Shown piece by piece: positions 5,945 to 6,166 of a stretch of 6,166 nucleotides of DNA. Under the pieces are notes generated by a model that saw only the letters and a list, made by a program, of their open reading frames with translations, was not told where the DNA came from and did no database searches. The translations under genes were made by a program, and so were the position numbers. Source of the DNA: Anaerolineales bacterium (GTDB taxonomy: Bacteria > Chloroflexota > Anaerolineae > Anaerolineales > Villigracilaceae); NCBI GenBank assembly GCA_029933275.1, contig JAOZOM010000108.1:1-6166 (forward strand). Reading direction: 5' to 3'. The first letter of the stretch is position 1, and each line of letters begins with the position of its first letter.

Positions 5945-5977
5945 TTGTAGGGGCGGGTTTGAGACCCGCCCCTACAA
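5945..5977. repeat. 33-bp perfect palindromic repeat downstream of xpt
   Basis: Arms TTGTAGGGGCGGGT (5945-5958) and ACCCGCCCCTACAA (5964-5977) are perfectly complementary over 14 bp with a 5-nt loop, TTGAG. The element begins 6 nt after the xpt stop. As RNA it would be a very stable hairpin, but it is not followed by a T-run (AATCCTAAAA), so it is a poor classical terminator. It may attenuate read-through or protect the xpt mRNA 3' end. GTAGGGGCG is also the consensus end of the neighbouring 100-bp element. Confidence 0.85.
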
Positions 5978-5991
5978 ATCCTAAAACATCC

Positions 5992-6091
5992 GTAAGGGCG
6001 ACCCGTTTTGCTTGCTAAGAACAGGTTTATTCTTGGCAAGATGTTTGTTAAAAAGAGCCCTTCGATATAAATCTAAGCGGGTCGCCCCTAC
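5992..6091. mobile_element. MITE-like element with 14-bp terminal inverted repeats, upstream of guaA
   Basis: The terminal arms GTAAGGGCGACCCG (5992-6005) and CGGGTCGCCCCTAC (6078-6091) are inverted copies matching at 13 of 14 positions. Inside is a second inverted repeat, CTTGCTAAGAA (6011-6021) and TTCTTGGCAAG (6030-6040), matching at 10 of 11 with an 8-nt loop. The 100-bp unit has no coding capacity. TA dinucleotides lie one base in from each end (5993-5994 and 6089-6090), which could be a TA target duplication of the IS630/Tc1 type. No other duplication is seen. It fills the second half of the xpt/guaA gap and ends 2 nt before the guaA Shine-Dalgarno. It could alternatively be two independent copies of a short repeat facing each other. 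Confidence 0.55.
6045..6071 (+). promoter_or_regulatory. Candidate guaA promoter inside the MITE-like element
   Basis: TTGTTA (6045-6050) and TATAAA (6066-6071) resemble -35 and -10 hexamers with a 15-bp spacer, slightly short. Transcription would start near 6078, giving a leader of about 28 nt beginning with the right terminal repeat. If real, the repeat supplies guaA with its own promoter, separate from xpt. Confidence 0.28.
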
Positions 6092-6093
6092 AC

Positions 6094-6098
6094 AGGAA
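6094..6098 (+). promoter_or_regulatory. Ribosome binding site of guaA
   Basis: AGGAA lies 7 nt before the ATG at 6106 and 2 nt after the right inverted repeat of the MITE-like element, so folding of that repeat could affect its accessibility. Confidence 0.6.
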
Positions 6099-6105
6099 TT
6101 TTCCT

Positions 6106-6166
6106 ATGCCTAACTCCATCGCCATTCTCGATTTCGGCTCGCAATATGCCCAGATCATCGCTCGCC
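6106..6166 (+). CDS. guaA: GMP synthase (glutamine-hydrolysing), N-terminal fragment cut by window edge
   Basis: Twenty codons are visible: MPNSIAILDFGSQYAQIIAR. ILDFGSQY-x-Q-x-IAR is the conserved first strand and helix of the class I glutamine amidotransferase domain of GuaA, at the expected distance from the start. The full enzyme (about 510-520 residues, mostly outside the window) amidates XMP to GMP using glutamine and ATP. It follows xpt on the same strand after a 167-bp gap of repeats, and the two encode successive steps from xanthine to GMP. Cotranscription is possible but the intervening 33-bp hairpin may limit it. Other class I amidotransferases (carA, pyrG) do not start this way, so the identification is firm despite the short fragment. 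Confidence 0.93.
   Translation, partial: MPNSIAILDFGSQYAQIIAR

Noticed and set aside
5945..5985. Classical intrinsic terminator after xpt
   Set aside because: The hairpin is strong, but no T-tract follows on either strand, and the same sequence type recurs at 1198-1222, so it is better called a dispersed repeat.

Overview
The window looks like a stretch of chromosome from a Chloroflexota bacterium, most likely Anaerolineae-like. This assignment is an inference from protein style (a δ′ subunit with a degenerate Walker B of the LLRFQEAN type, a MecA-like lipoprotein PBP), moderate GC content and GC-rich dispersed palindromes. No rRNA, tRNA, CRISPR array or intact transposase is visible.

Layout. 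A minus-strand gene block runs from about 5181 down to the left edge. In transcription order it holds maf (nucleotide pyrophosphatase), a class B penicillin-binding protein with a lipoprotein signal, rsgA (ribosome-assembly GTPase), holB (clamp-loader δ′) and a truncated small cupin gene. Spacings are very tight: 2 nt between maf and the PBP gene, a 1-nt TAATG overlap between the PBP gene and rsgA, 32 nt before holB, and 16 nt before the cupin gene. This looks like one operon of housekeeping functions (nucleotide-pool sanitation, wall synthesis, ribosome maturation, replication). On the plus strand, diverging from maf, are xpt (xanthine phosphoribosyltransferase, TTG start) and the first 20 codons of guaA (GMP synthase). 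These two enzymes form a two-step route from xanthine to GMP via XMP.

The most unusual content is repeat structure. (1) maf and rsgA, which are unrelated, each carry an in-frame insertion encoding SFP(L/M)(R/K)GKA(G/K)MG, built from the same palindromic DNA in the same orientation and frame. It behaves like a selfish palindromic element that adds a peptide to host proteins. (2) The maf/xpt intergenic region holds an array of about 14 degenerate heptanucleotides that flips orientation midway and makes a large imperfect palindrome. (3) The xpt/guaA gap is almost entirely two TA-bordered palindromic elements with related ends: a 33-bp perfect hairpin and a 100-bp MITE-like element with 14-bp terminal inverted repeats and an internal hairpin. 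(4) A decayed half-copy of the 33-bp element forms most of the rsgA/holB spacer.

There is no gene-free stretch longer than 300 bases. The two larger intergenic regions (5182-5365 and 5939-6105) are described as features.
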